A DNA stretch of 64,000 nucleotides from Molossus alvarezi (GCA_037176705.1 CM073887.1:84454348-84518347); one strand, 5' to 3'; positions 48,216-61,722 are shown, numbered from the stretch's first letter. Notes: generated by a model not told the origin, from the letters alone. Translations and numbers: made by a program.

Positions 48216-49127
48216 AAGAGAGAGTACCTCTTTTAAGGTATCTTTGTATATTTGTAAAATCAGGAAGAAAATGTTTAATAGCAGTTACTTCTGGGAAGGG
48301 AAAGAAGGAGCTGGGGCTGGTGGTCACAGGGGGCATCACCTGGAATGTTCTAATTTTTTCAAAAGGACAGCAGAGCCTTATATGACATGTAATTTATCAT
48401 CACTGAAGAAAGGCAAAGAATTCCAACAGCTGGGACACATGCCCCCTGTGATGCCAGCCCTGCCACTGGCCCCCACTCCCTCCTCACTCCGGCCTTGGCT
48501 CCCACCCTCGGCCCTCTCTCAGGCCGCCCGTTAGAGCTTCCATTGCAAACTCTTCATCCGGTGCCTCGCTGGGGAGTTTCTTATTCCCTTTCAGATGTAA
48601 CTGTCTGTCACCAATAGCAGTCTTTTTCTATTTCATTTCCTTCAGCTCCTGCCAGCCACTCTGAGAGCCTCCTTCCCATCCCTGCTGTGCCCCCAGCCCC
48701 AAGTCAGGGGGAAAATACATTTTTGCCTTTACTATGATATATGTGATCCCATAAAATAGTGAAACAGATATGAAAGGTTGAGAGAAGGTAGATAAATGGC
48801 TCCTATTATTCTACCAATCAAATGAAATACCTCTTCACGTCCTCATTTGAATGATAATAAAACTCAGAGAGGCTGCTGGCTCTCTGTTGTCATTGCTGGC
48901 AGCAGCGTCAGCCCAGAGCCACAGCCAAGGTAACCTTGGGGTGTCCTCCACAGATGGCAGGGACCTGCAGCCTCTCCCCCTACCCGGGGCTCCCTCTACT
49001 CCCACCCCTATCTTCAGTTCCCTGCCTGGCCACCCCTCCCCCCAGCTCACCCACCAGACACGTATGTGCCTGTCTACCCATAGCGCAGCTCCCTGTAGGT
49101 CCCGGGGCAGAGGCAGTGTCCTGGATT
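48216..49127. other. No recognised feature
   Basis: Unique DNA with no recognised exon. Confidence 0.45.
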
Positions 49128-49142
49128 AAAAAGCCAGCACCC

Positions 49143-49366
49143 GCCCTCGCCGGTTTGGCTCAGCGGTTAGAGCGTCCGCCCACGGTCCAGAGAGAACTGG
49201 GTTCGGTTCCCACTAAGGGCACGTACCTCGGTAGCAGTTTGTCCACAGCCCCCGTTGGGTTCCTTTCACGTCGATGTTTCTCTCTCTCTCTCAATCTCTC
49301 TCTCTCTCTCCCTCCCACTCTGTCTAACCAAAAATGGAAAAATGTCCTCAGTTGAGGATAAAAAAA
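49143..49366 (+). mobile_element. Ves SINE with TSD
   Basis: TSD AAAAAGCCAGCACCC (49128-49142) versus AAAAAGCCAGCCCCC (49367-49381), 14/15. Confidence 0.94.
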
Positions 49367-49381
49367 AAAAAGCCAGCCCCC

Positions 49382-51284
49382 ACTCCCCCAATGCCCTCCC
49401 TCTCTACCACAGCCTCTCAGCTCTTCTCAGCCTTCTGGACCCAGACCTCCTCTGAAAGTCCCACCCTCCTGTCTGGGCTGACCACCCTCTTGGCCATTCC
49501 CATGGCACTAGCCACATGCCTCCGTGACAGAGCTGTGCCCTGTGTCTTGTCCTATCTCCAGTCCATGGCACACCTGTCTCTACTTGACCCAGAATCCCGC
49601 AGGCAGGAGCCACGTGGGACGGATGTGGCAGCAGCCCCGGAGCTGCGTTGAGGCACAGAGCCTCTTCCATTCTACCTGCACTGACCAGGCACACGTGGAG
49701 CCCTCCGAGGTCGCCCTCCGAGGTCTCGGTGCTGCGTCCGCAAAAGAGCAGGTGGGAAGCCCTTCCCAAGGGCAGCCACTCGTAGCTGTGGGATGCAGGT
49801 GAGCCCCCCATTCTGATCTCTACAATACCAAAGCTTTCTGTGCTCACAGTTTGGTTCCCACAGATTTGCAGGGCCTTCTGTGAGGCCTTGCCTGACAACC
49901 AGGGAATACTGTGGCCTTCTCCTTTCCTGCTTTCCCCCTACTTTTAAGGGCACAGCACCCAAGGACTCACCCCTTCCCCTCACAGGCAGTCCTGGAGGGC
50001 TGTCAGTCCTGAGGCCTTGTAACCAGTGGGTACTGATGCAGGCCAGTAAGCCAGGCAGACTCCTATTGGTGGTTTTGACTCCAGCAGAATTTTCGATCCT
50101 GACAACCACCCCCTAAACACACTTTCCTTTAAATTCTCCCTACTCACACCCCAGTGCTCTCCTGATTTCTGCCCTTTCCTTCTAATAAATGCCCCTTGCT
50201 TAAGGTGGTCAAGGGCAGTTCTGGAGCAAGGACTGACCAGGGTCTGGACAATGCCCTCATGGGCCTCCAAGGCAGGGGGCTTGCTCTGGCATCTTGCCCA
50301 ACTGCGACATCTCATTGTCTGTCCCCCCCAGTAGGGCAGGGCCCATCAGTGGCTCCTCCACCCATCTGCGCAGCGTCAGGGAGGGCATCTGCCCTTAGGA
50401 GACCAGCAGTAACCGTGAATGAAAGAGGGTTAAGGGTGCTCACCTCAGAGACCAGGAAGATGAGCCCAGAGGGTGAGTGTCAAGTCAGCATCTGAACCTG
50501 AGTCTTCTCTTCCTATGCCTGGGACCCTCCTTCTGCACCGGTTGCTCCTAAATACCAGGCCCTCCCTCTCCTGGTTTCCTCAAGCCAAGGGAAGTCCATA
50601 GGACAAGTCTCCTGAGAGACAAGCCAGAGCTAAGGCCTCCAGTCCATAAGGGAGGGGAACAGTGAGGGGTGTGCAGGGTCAGTGATTGTGAGCAACGGAA
50701 AGCTCCCGGAATGCGCTGGAAGGTAACAGCAGGCAGAACATCCAGGCCAGGAGCAAGAACTGCTCAGAGCCTGCTCTGGCCACTTCTCGTCCTGTGTTCG
50801 ACCCCCTCTGCTTAGACTCAAAGCCCTGGGACAAGAGGTGGATGTGGAGCAGTGGAGGCCCACAAGCTGACAAGCCAGGCCCTCAGACTCTGTCACTCCT
50901 GGTTCCAGCCCAGCTCAGCCTCCCAAGGGCTACATTGGGCCTGGCCCTCTGGCTCAGGCATCCAGCAAGGTTAGGATCACAGGCTTGGAGACCCAAGGGC
51001 TCCTTAAAGGGAACTCTAACAGCCCATCACGCAGCTGGGGAACCTGAAGTCCGTGGAGAGATAGTGACAGCGCCAAGGTCCTACCCACCGAGCATGGGGC
51101 TGAGCCTGACTCGGGACCCTCAGGTCTCCACCAGGGAAGAGGCAGCACACTGGGGGCAGGAGCTGGAGCCACATGACCGTGGGCAGGCCTCCTCAGCCCT
51201 GAGCCCCATCTCCTTATATAGAACAATGCTGCTTTGCATGGCAATGGCAAGGATTAAACAAATATGAAATTTATTTGCTCATAT
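49382..51284. other. Unique intergenic DNA
   Basis: Overlapping frames up to 164 codons on both strands (49404-49898 minus, 50794-51267 plus) show no domain. A possible MIR scrap lies at 50.42-50.51 kb. Confidence 0.45.
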
Positions 51285-52400
51285 GAAAATACTTGGAATG
51301 GAAATGAAAACATATGTCCACGTAAAGACTTGTACATGAAAGTTCATAGCAGCTTTATTTACAGTCACCAAACACTGGACACCATCCAAATGCTCCATCC
51401 ACTGGTGAATGGTAAAGGCCCGGTGTGCCCACACGATGGAACAGCTCAGCAGTAAAAGGGACAGACACATGATCTGCCCAATGATGTGGGTGAATCTCAA
51501 AAGCATTATGCTAAGTGGCAGAGGGCTGCATCCTGATTCCACACTGTCGCTTCTCATTCCTCATGGTGGTTATTTTCCACAAAGTCACTGCAGACCTGAA
51601 TGTGTGAATGCTCAACCATTGCTCCTAGGGAAGTACAGGGTTGGGTTCCCACGAGCTTCTGGTCACAGCATTTTCACTAGCTGATCAATGCATAACTCTG
51701 TTTTATGTGTGTTTCTGTTTAAAGATGTGCTATTTAATATATATTGCTGATTCATTACTGTTGAACTCACAGCCAACAGCACTGTAAGTCATGTCTGGAT
51801 GAAGTTCATCTAACACAAGGCACAGCCTCCTCATTCTAAGAAACACTAAATAGCACTTCAATGCCACACTTGAGGGCCAGTTTGAACAGCAAAACGACCA
51901 CAACAAAAGAAACGCACAAAAATGTGAAAAACATGCCACTAAAGAGACTGCAAGAGACACGTGTCCAGTGTGAGAGCTGACCCAGGAAGGCAGAGTGTGG
52001 CCTTGGTCAGCCCCAGCTGGGACCATGCACGTCATCAGGCTTATTAAACTCACTGTTCTGCACATGTCCACGTAGGACCGTGGAAGCACCGTGATATTCA
52101 TTTCAGCAAGTAAGTTCACAAATGTGGAATCTGTGGATACTGAGGAATGACTATATGAAACTCTAGAGAAAAAAATCTAACTCACAGTAACGGGAAGCAT
52201 CTCGGTGGTTGTGGGGGTGGGGAGCAGAGACTGACAAAGAAGGACCACAAGTCACCTTCTGGGTGTTGGAAATGTTTTCTGTCTTGATTGTGGTAAGGGT
52301 TATACAGGGAAATAAACTTGTAAAGCTTATTGAAATATACACTTAAAATGGGTACAGTTTATTGTTTGTAAATTATACCTCAATGAACTTGACTTTACAA
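51285..52400 (+). mobile_element. Old LINE-1 3' fragment, split by a DNA transposon remnant
   Basis: 'GTTCATAGCAGCTTTATTTAC' and 'AAAGCATTATGCTAAG' are L1 ORF2-end words. After the interruption it resumes at 52153 with TGAAACTCTAGAGAA and a 3' UTR ending 'AAATTATACCTCAATGAA'. Confidence 0.8.
51545..52152. mobile_element. Old DNA transposon remnant (Tigger-like)
   Basis: It ends 'GAATCTGTGGATACTGAGGAATGACTATA', a Tigger-like terminus. The body has TGTGCTATTTAATATATATT and 'AGTACAGGGTTGGGTTCC'. The left inverted repeat is not clear. It sits within the L1 at GATTCCA/TATATGAAAC. Confidence 0.55.
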
Positions 52401-52589
52401 AAGCCATTTAGCATGATGTCTGATCATTCTGGCATTCTCCTTGGGATCTTGGAGCAGCCCCTTGGGAAGGTCATTACGGACACAGGAAGAGGCAAGAGTG
52501 CCGACTTGGGCTCCATTCAGAAGCTGTTTGCTCCCTACTCCTGGCCTCATGAGACATCATCATGACCCAGATCTTCAGCTCCTCCCACC

Positions 52590-52797
52590 CAGACACTCTC
52601 ATTCCCATAGTGTCAATCAGAACTCTTTTGGTTGTAGATAATCAAACTCAATTTGAACAAGATTAGACAAGGGGGGGGGGGCTATTTGCTCATGTCATTG
52701 GAAAGAGCAGGAAGCTCTGCAGCAGACGTGGCGAGATGTAGGGCTCAAGTGTAGTCACCAGGCTAAGGTTGGTCACCCTCTCTGATCCTATTTCTTT
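52590..52797. other. Unnamed old repeat scrap with G10 run
   Basis: 'CAGAACTCTTTTGGTTGTAGATAATCAAACTCAA' resembles an old interspersed repeat. A G-run is at 52671-52681. Confidence 0.35.
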
Positions 52798-53004
52798 TTT
52801 TATATTTTAAAATAAGTTTTTATTGATTTTTTTAAGAGAAAGAGTGGAAGGGAAAGAGAAATAGAAACATCCGTGGGCTGCCTCCTGCGTGCCCCCTACT
52901 GGGGATCGAGCCCACAACCCAGGCATGTGCCCTGACCAGGAATCAGACCAGGACCTCTCAGTCCATGGGACAACACTCAATCCACTGAGCCACACCGGCC
53001 AGGC
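52798..53004 (-). mobile_element. Ves SINE with TSD
   Basis: Second-subfamily copy. TSD CTGATCCTATTTCTTT (52782-52797) versus CTGACCCTATTTCTTT (53005-53020), 15/16. Confidence 0.94.
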
Positions 53005-53020
53005 CTGACCCTATTTCTTT

Positions 53021-53387
53021 GTGTTACCTTCACTCTGGGACCATGGACAGGAAGGTGGTCACCAGCAGCCTCAGAGGTCCAAGGAAAGGGAGCTTTTCTC
53101 ACAGCAAAGACTCGAAAGCAGCTGTCCTTTGCCAGTTCTCCATGGCCAATGGGATAGAATGTGCTGGTTGATTGGTCAGGCCTGGGTCTTGTTTCCACTC
53201 CCCTTGAAGAACATGGACCAAAGGTGGGGGAGATTTTCTCCCCAAAAGTAAACCCAGGTGCCATTTCCATTCATTTAGGGAAGAGATGAGAACCGGGCAG
53301 AGACAGTAGGTGCCCAACATTCAGTTTGCTTTGAGCCAGAGCTACTTTTCCTGGCAATGTCATAGATACATTAAGAACTTGAACCTA
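53021..53387. other. No recognised feature
   Basis: Unique DNA. Confidence 0.45.
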
Positions 53388-53629
53388 TGCCCTGGCCGGT
53401 TTGGCTCAGCAGTTAGAGCATCGGCCTGCGGTCCAGAGTGACCCGGGTTCGGTTCCCACTAAGGGCACGTGCCTCAGTTGCAGTTTGTCCCCGACCCTGG
53501 TTGGTCGTGCAGGTGGCAGCCACTCGATGTGTCCCTTTCACATCGATGTTTCTCTCTCTCCTCTCCTTCCCACTCTACCTGAACAAAAAAAAATGGAAAA
53601 ATGTCCTCAGGTGAGGATAAAAAAAAAAA
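53388..53629 (+). mobile_element. Ves SINE with TSD
   Basis: TSD AAGAACTTGAACCTA (53373-53387) versus AAGAACCTGAACCTA (53630-53644), 14/15. Near-consensus. Confidence 0.95.
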
Positions 53630-53644
53630 AAGAACCTGAACCTA

Positions 53645-54199
53645 GCAGGCAATAGATGGGAAGTGAAAATTAAACTCAGTATTCTAGGTGTCCCAAGAGA
53701 AAGAGTAGAAAAATTTCCTGGGGCCCATGCCTCTTATTCCTGCAGCTCCCACTAGTTAAAAGATACTGCCTGGCTCTGCTGCTCCGGCTGTCTACTCCTG
53801 ATGCAGAAGCCTGCCATCTCCTCCTCTTGTCACCGAGATCCCACTGATCTAAACATCTTGCCCCTGTTTTTTAGGCCAATACCAATTATTCTGAGAACCA
53901 AATCTTTTCCTGGCATCCCAAGAGCTCTCTCATTCAGTTCTGGTCTTAGAGAAATATTGTGGTTCTATCTTTTTGGAAGGACCATGATCATGGAATCTCT
54001 TGAGCACCAATGAATATTCTCAGACTTTTGCTATTAGAGGATCAGTTCTATCCCTACCTCCTTCAAGAACTTGAGGACACACTGAATTGTTCTTCAATTT
54101 AATAAACATTTATCAAGCATCTGCTTAATTGAAAACAAGATAAAAGAAATGGTCCCTTCCTCTGTCTCTTCCTCTGTCTCTTCCTAACCTGTATACTTT
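53645..54199. other. No recognised feature
   Basis: Unique DNA with no supported exon. Confidence 0.45.
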
Positions 54200-54440
54200 T
54201 ATTTATTATCTTGTGTTATTGCACTGGCTAGGGCTCAAATATAATGCAGCACTGATCGTTAGCATCCTTGTCCTACATTAAGTACAATGTTTGTTCTATA
54301 TGTCTTTATCAGGTTAAAGAAATTCCCTTTTATTTCTTGTTAAGAAATTGTGATTTTTTAAAAAAATCATAAGTTGATGTTGGAATGTATTAAATGCTCT
54401 TTCTAGATCATATTTTACTGGGATCTGTAATCCAAAAGCT
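54200..54440 (-). mobile_element. LINE-1 ORF2 fragment, antisense
   Basis: 'GCATCCTTGTCCTACATTAA' and 'GTTGGAATGTATTAAATGCTCTTTCTAGATCATAT' are the antisense of the L1 RT region. Confidence 0.65.
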
Positions 54441-54869
54441 ATATACAACATTGAGCTATGGTAGAGGGGATGCAGGAGCCTCAAAGAGTGGGCAAACAAA
54501 ACCAGGGACATTTAGGGAATGAAGGAACATTTCAGTAGGTTCTTCAAGGATGTAGAAAAACTGATCAGTATCAATGAGGGGGATGGCATAGTGCTTTGAG
54601 GGGACAATCTAAGCAAGGATATAAGGGCATGAACATGCCTTCTGAGAATGGGGATGAGTCTGGTGTGGTCCTTTCATATGAGACGTCCTCCCCTAGTTTG
54701 CAAACATCTGCCCACTGTGGATCTAGGACATACCTCAGCCCCACAGGAATGGTAACTTGGGTATTTGACAGTAAAGTCAGCATATATGGCAAAAAATCAA
54801 GAGAACAGTTGAGATTACTCTTGAAAATTGCTTAAATTGTTCATAAAAACATATGTGGGTTTTATGTTT
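54441..54869. other. No recognised feature
   Basis: Unique DNA. Confidence 0.4.
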
Positions 54870-54884
54870 AAAATCTTATAAGCA

Positions 54885-55062
54885 GCTCGGCTGGTGTGGC
54901 TCAGTGGATTGAGTATTGTCCCATGGACTGAGAGGTCCTGGTTTGATTCCCAGTCAGGGCACATGCCCAGGTTGTGGGCTCAATCCCCAGTAGGGGGCAT
55001 GCAGGAGGCAGCCAATTGATGTTTCTCTCTCTAAAAAAAATGAATAAAAATATATATTTTTT
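54885..55062 (+). mobile_element. Ves SINE, second subfamily, with TSD
   Basis: TSD AAAATCTTATAAGCA (54870-54884) versus AAAATCCTATAAGCA (55063-55077), 14/15. Contains GGGCTCAATCCCCAGTAGGG. Confidence 0.94.
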
Positions 55063-55077
55063 AAAATCCTATAAGCA

Positions 55078-55600
55078 TTCTAGAGTGCTCCTCCTTGCCT
55101 ACCAGGCTGACTCCAACCCACTTTCATATTAAGCTTTATCCTGTAACACTCACTAATAGATTTGTTAGTTGCTAGATTTTCTGAGTTTTATCTCAAGTCA
55201 GCCAGAAATTAGACAATGCAGGATGTCACTGTGTCATGCATGCAGCAGACTGGAATCCTTCTCCCAGGATGGCCAAGAAGTCCTCTGTGTCTCCTCTAAG
55301 TCAGGCTGAGGCTGACCTAGACACCCCTGGGAATACCCTCCTCCCAATTCTGCAGGCATGGTGACCAGGGAGTGATAGGGGTCTTCCTCAACCTGGTTTC
55401 CCTGGAGTCCTCTAGCCCAGCCAATTCAGGCAGGACCATACTCCGTCTTTGCATATGGCCAACACCACCTCAGGAAAGCTGTCCTATCTACCATGACCCC
55501 ACTGACCTGACAAACTGGGCATCTGGCCTAAATCACAGCCCTCCTGGCTTTACTGCCACTGAGTTGTCAGTTGGTCTCCTCCTCGTGGGCCACCATCCAG
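55078..55600. other. No recognised feature
   Basis: Unique DNA. A 141-codon frame (55372-55797) continues into the L2 remnant to the right and is not supported. Confidence 0.45.
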
Positions 55601-55975
55601 CCACACAGGCCCCTTCCTTTTCTTCAAGTGCCCCAAGCTCATTCCCACCTCAGGGCCTTTGCACTTCCCGTTCCCTTTTCCTGAAATGCTTTTCTTTCTC
55701 ACCGCTTAGGTCTCAGCTCACATGGTGCCTCCTCAGAGAGGCCTCCCTAGGCCCCTTCCTAGAGCACCACCTCCATTCAGGCACCCCTCCCGCATAACCC
55801 TGTTTATTTTGTTATGAGCATTTATCCATTTATTACTATCTTAAGTATTTATTTCCCAAGTTACTATCTCCCTGCACCCATGGAAGAAGTGAAGACTGTC
55901 TTGGTTACCTTGCAGCTACGCAGTGCCTGGCACACAGTAAGCACTTAAATATTTGTTGACTAAATATATGCTGGA
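55601..55975 (+). mobile_element. L2 LINE 3' end
   Basis: 'CCTCAGGGCCTTTGCACTTC', 'GGTCTCAGCTCACATGGTGC' and the end 'CAGTGCCTGGCACACAGTAA' with TTGTTGACTAAAT are diagnostic of L2. Confidence 0.85.
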
Positions 55976-57699
55976 ATCCTTCTTTCTGACCAGCCCCATG
56001 GCTGCTTGATCCAGCTTTAGAATGTCTGCCTCCCTCCCCCATATATGACTAATCAGGGACACTGTTTGCCTTACTTACCTTGGGGGCCCAACACTCAGAG
56101 CCTTCCTGGGGTGCCATCCTGGAACACCTCCAAGATTGGCCCCTACTACTGCCTCACTAGGCAGCTGAATTCTAGAGCTCCTCTGCCCACCTGCATGCCT
56201 GTCCTGCCCCAGTGCCCAGGTTGGGAGCCAGTGGCAGCCTGGGGGGGCCACAGCAGGCAGGGCAGCATCAGACACCCCAGCTGAATCACGGGCCTGCTGG
56301 GAGCATTACCACCTCCTGCCCACCTCTCTGTCCTGTGCAGGCCTCCAGGTGCACACCCCTTGGTGGTGGCACCTCCTGCCACATTCATCCCCATTAACTG
56401 CTGTCCACAATGGGCAAAAGGGACATCAGTTACTAGTGCTGGCCACTGGAGTGTGCTAAAGATGATGTACGCTTGCCTGGCTGGTGGCAGAAATGCGGGG
56501 AAGGGGTGGGGGAGGCAGAGGGGCAAAGAGAGGTGGTGGTGGCTACCTCTCTAAAGGCTTGAAGGGCAGGTCCCATTTGGGGACCCTGGAAGGTACCCCC
56601 TAGGGAGCAGAGATCCCACCAGGAATCTAGGTTTAGCTCAAGCTGTGCTTGGAAGCAGAGGGAACAGGGATTAGGGGATTAGGGACTCAGGGAGCAGAGT
56701 ACACTGGAGAAGATGAGCATCCCCAGGCCTGGACCCCAAACCCCACCTCTCACCCTACTGAGCCATTGCTCAGGCCCTCCCCTCTGCCAAGAATGTCCCG
56801 CCTGGGTCTACCCCACTCCCCCAGGGTCTGATGTCTTCACCTGCAACACTCCTAGACCACCTCCACTCTCATCCAAAAAGAAACGCCCCCAGTGACATCG
56901 CATCCAGCCCCATCGCACCTCACTCTGCTGATTCTGATTATGCCGATGGTACTGATCTGTATGAAAAGAAGCCCAGCCTCTCTTGTAAGAGCAATGCAAA
57001 GGAAACCACAGAGAGAGGTATCTTCTTCTATCAGATTGGCAAAGATAAAAAGGTGCCAGCTTTGGCTGCTGGGAGCCAGGGGGGCAGGGGCACCTCAGGA
57101 AGTGGACATGGCCTCTTCAAAAGGCAATTTGGGAATAGCTATGGATATTTAAAATGCATGTGCCCTTTAACCCAGCCATCTACTTCCAAACATTGACCCT
57201 ACAAAGATAAAAGTACAAGGGTGTTCACTGCCTGCAGACATCCCGTACATCCAGGGACCATGAATGTTGACTGGGCTGCATCACACAGGTGGACATCACA
57301 GGCCCCCTTGCCTGTCTGGCAAGATAAACAGAGGGCCCATCTCCCAGCTGTTTGGGTGAATGGATCAGTTTATATAAATAATGTGCTTAGAGAAGCAACA
57401 CACACATAGTAAGGATAAGTTCTTGCTATTATTATGGTTTGCTGTTGTTGAAAAGAATTGAGTGCATCTGTACATACTGACATGTAATCATCTCCCAGAA
57501 ATGCTGGTTAGTGAAAAATGCAGACAGAAGCATGCAGAGGCCATGCAGTATGTGAGCCGGGCTCTGGCTTGCTTTGTTTCTTGAGGAGAGCTGCTTTTGA
57601 ATGCACAGACCATCTCTGGGAGGGAAAGACAAGACAGAACCACCTGGGGAAAGGGGCAAAAACAGGGACGAGAGGGGGATTTGCACATATCTTCCATGC
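55976..57699. other. Unique intergenic DNA
   Basis: No supported exon. 57.00-57.20 kb ('TCTTCTATCAGATTGGCAAAGATAAAAAGG') may be a scrap of old L1. Confidence 0.45.
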
Positions 57700-57885
57700 A
57701 GTTTGCAGTTGTAACCACATGCCTGCACGACCTACATCACCTGCAAACACTGCTGACTCACCTGTCTGCGTCTCCCACCAGGCCGTGAGCCCCCTGAGGA
57801 CAGGAACTCCATTGGCTCTGCTGCTAAACTCCCGGTGCCCAACACGGCCTGACATACAAATGTGTGGTGCAGATGTTGGTTGACA
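57700..57885 (+). mobile_element. L2 3' end remnant
   Basis: 'GAGCCCCCTGAGGACAGGAAC' and the downstream 'GGTTGACAGG' fit the L2 3' end. Confidence 0.6.
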
Positions 57886-59029
57886 GGCAAGCCAGAGGGT
57901 ATCCCATGTGACAGCCCTGCTGGGACCCCCTCTCTCTAGTCATGACTTCCAAGAGACTCCCACAAATTGGGGGTGGGATATGCTGGGCCAGCCTGGGGAA
58001 GGTCTGGCCTAGGCAGGAAGTAGCTTGGTGAGCTATTACCCAGACATGATCATCCCCACAAGCATCCAGGCCTCTGGGTGCCTAAGGGAGCCTTCAGTCA
58101 TGGGCTAGATGCTCGGGCCACAGCAGAGCCCCCTCTGTATGCAGGGTTCTGATGTCCCCATCTGTTTATGTGGCTGCACAGGGGGCAGGGAATCATTACC
58201 GTGGCAACAGCCTTGGCAGTGCCAAGGGGCTAACTGTGTGGATTTTACACTTCTGATGGGCTGAGTTCCAAGCCTCTGATTGGCATGGGCATCAAACTGA
58301 TGCCTGGGCTGAGGAGCAACTTGAGACACCCTCCCCTGTAGCCCTCATCCTTCTGCCCAACAAAGCAATGGCTGTTCCAGCCGGAAGCCCTGGAGAGAAG
58401 GCTTAACTTTGCCTCTAACCTGAGCCTTGGGTAGAAGTGGGAACGGCTTGACCGTCCACCATCCATCAGGTAAGGGGTGGAGAGGCAGACATGGATTGTT
58501 GCTGCAGGGAAACACCCCACAGTCACCTGAAATGAGCAGCTTTAATGCACAGACATGAACGGTGGGGGCAGAAAAACAAGCCTCAGTGAGATGGGGACAA
58601 TCACCTGCCACTTAGACCACACACTAAAATGACAGTGAATGTTTTCTGTGGGTACATAATATGCATGCAAAATTTGGATAATGTAAAAGGTCTGGAAGTT
58701 GTGATAATCCTGGGGGAGGGTAAAGAAGGGGAACAGAACAGGGGGATAAGGGGACCTGAGCTTCTTCCATCTTTGATGTAGATTGGGTTCCTATTTTACC
58801 TATGCTATCAAAATAATTTAAAATTACCCCATTTTATACTGAGGTCTGCCCAACCCATACTCACTCTACTGTTTCCATGGCACTGTCTCCCAAGTGACTC
58901 TCACAAGGTCCACTGTGTGTTCTCTCCTCCTAGATCGGCCAGCAACTCCAGACTGTGAGGCAAATCCAGCCCATGCCTGTTTGTACAGCTCAAGGGCTAA
59001 GGATGGCTTTGTGGGGTTTTTTGTATTTT
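57886..59029. other. No recognised feature
   Basis: Unique DNA. Confidence 0.45.
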
Positions 59030-59282
59030 GTTGTTAATTCTCACCCAAGGATATTTTTTTCCATTGATTTTTAGAGACAGTGGAAGAGAGGAAAGGAGGG
59101 GGAGAGAGACAGAGAAACATCAATACGACAGAGACACATTGATCAGTTGCCTCCCGCACGACCCCAACCAGGGCTGGGGATAGAACCTGCAACCCAGGTA
59201 CAAGCCCTTGACTGGGAATCGAACCCATAACCCTTCGGTGAGTGATCTGCCATTCGAACCACTGAGCACCACTGTGGCCAGG
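59030..59282 (-). mobile_element. Ves SINE, antisense
   Basis: Complement of the tail at TTCTCACCCAAGGATA, the B box complement GGGAATCGAACCC and a head ending GTGGCCAGGG. The head has a small insertion (GAGCACCACTGTGG). Confidence 0.88.
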
Positions 59283-61722
59283 GTGGTTTTATGTTTTTAA
59301 TGATTGAAAATCAAAAGAAGGATATTTTGTGGCACGTGAAAATTATATGGAATTCTAATTTTAGCATCCAGAGAATTTTACTGGAACACTGCCATGCCCG
59401 TTTGTCTTGTTGAGAGTGGCCTCACGCTGCAAAGGCAGAGCTGAGTGGCCAGAAACCCTAAAATATCTACTCTTTGTTCTTTGCAGACAAAGGCTGCTGA
59501 CCCCAGTCTGGACTGTGAGCACTATGAGGTGAGTCTTCTTTCATTCTCTAATGTATCCAAGTGCCTACAACCTCGTTGGTGCTCAGTAAGTCTGGCTGAA
59601 GAAGCGAAGAGAAGTGTATGTGGTGGAGCATGTAGTTTCAGCCTCCTAGGGAAAGTGACCCCCCCATCACCTCTCCCAGGCAGACATCACCATCTATGGG
59701 GACCGGAGGTGAGCTCATGTCTTCCTGAGCACTGGGAGAAGCTGGGGAGGAGGGGGTCAGTGTTTTTTGTTCCTGGAGTAGACAATGCAGAGGGTGGTAA
59801 GACCTGAATTTGGCATCAGGTTTCTGAAAGGTGGCATAGCTTTACTTGGCAACAGGGGCTCCCCTCAATTACCTCCACACTCCCAGCACCTCCCTGCCCT
59901 GGGATCCTGCTACAGTGGGTGGGCTGCGCTTTGGTGCCATCTGGTAATCACTGGGAGTGGATCCCCCCAAGACATGCACACCTTAAGGCTCTATCCTTTG
60001 GGAGGGGACCCTGGCCTGACCTCTCTAGGCCACCTGACCAGAGCCAAAGGCTCGGCAGCCTGAGCCCTCTCTGTCCCTTCTGGTTCCCCCTTCAACCCTC
60101 TCTCTGAGGTGGCCCAATTTCACAGGATGCCTTCCCACCAAGCTAGAAGACCCTCCTTGGTCACACTAGGCAGGCCCTGGATTTCTGGGGCACTCCCAGG
60201 CTGCCAATGACCACCCGTCACCTCCAGTAACAGTATGGGAAGGTCACCTTGGTCCCCATGGCCCAGGGACCTGCCTAGAGGGATGAGCAAGAGGCAGCCT
60301 TACACACTTCCTTGTGTTTTCTACACATCTGGAAAGGTCCCCATCTGAGTTAGGGTTCCTCAGTGCAAGGAAAAGAACTGCTTTAAGTTCTACTTTGGGG
60401 ACAGGAATTTGTCTCTAACCAGCATGATGCGCCACCTAGCAGTGACCATATGCTCATCACCACGTCCACACTGCACCACTATCAGCTGCTCCATGGGCTT
60501 CTGCCAAGAGACCAGGGCCCAGGAAGGCAAGGGCGAGTGCGAACTGCCTCAGAAAGCTCGGCCTCCAGCCAGAGCTGCGTGGATCAATGAGTTGGTGGAT
60601 TGATGGATGTGCTGTGGCAGAACTGAGCTTTGGAGAACTCTGGGTCCCCAGCCAGGGTCATGATCACTCCTACCAGTCATTCTATCCCATTTCACCAATC
60701 CTATTTCCAAATATAACCCATTTCCTCCATCTCCCTCTGTCGGTGCCCTCTGCCCTTCACCCACCCCCACCTCTCCAGTACCCCTGGCTTCCTCATGCTA
60801 AGCCCATTCTGGCTTCAGGGCCTATGGGGCAGCTGATACTAAAACCTAGAACACTGTTCTGGAGCTTCCCAAAGATAGCACCCCCTCCTCCAGTCACTCA
60901 GTTCAAAAGGGTCCCTTCTCCCAGATACCCCAGCTGTCACTGTCTAGCCCATCACATCTACTTTTTCATGCATGTATTAACACAAATGCTTGCGTGCCTA
61001 GTTTGTGTGTCTCGCCCATAAGAATGTAGCACAAGGGCTGGGACCCTGCCCTTCTCTCCCCTTCATCCCCAGCACTTGAAGTGGATGCTCAACTCATGCT
61101 CGGGGAAGATACCTTACCGCCGTTACTAGTGGGCACTGCAAGTGTGGTTTCACCCTGATGTGTCAGAGAGGCAGGGCGGGTCTGAGGCAAAACCCTGCTG
61201 AAAGGCGTCAGAGCTGGGCACCTCCCTCCCTCTGAGCAGTTCCATCAGGAAGAGAACCTCCACCTCACACAGGAGTTGTTAGGTTTGGGGGTAGGGGATG
61301 AAAACAAAAGCATTTGAAATTAGAAGACACAAGACTGTGAGCTGAATGTATTGTAGCTTCTATAAACCACCTGCAACCAGCGCCTGTCAGGGACCCCAGG
61401 ACTGATGCTGGGTGCACACCCCACATCCCACTCACCTGGCCGCAACTCCCAGCATCCCTGAGTGGCAAAGAGCCCCCGTGGGTGACTATCCCAGAAGGAT
61501 CTACAGTGGCTCAGGGGCCAAAGCTGGCCCCACACCTTCTGTTTGGTTCACAGGTTTTTAATTTTTTTTCATTAGTTGCCAACAATTTAAAAATCTGGAT
61601 CTCTGGCCTCTCCAGATTACTAACATTAGACCTGCATTCTCACTTTGTAGCAATTAGCTAGTTTCATGGCAGCCCCCACCTGAGACGGATCTGCTGTACC
61701 GCACTCCCCTCCATGCCAAGGC
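59283..61722. other. Unique intergenic DNA
   Basis: No supported exon. 59.49-59.60 kb and 61.03-61.10 kb look like L2 3' scraps. The 144-codon frame at 60587-61021 has no recognisable domain. Confidence 0.45.
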
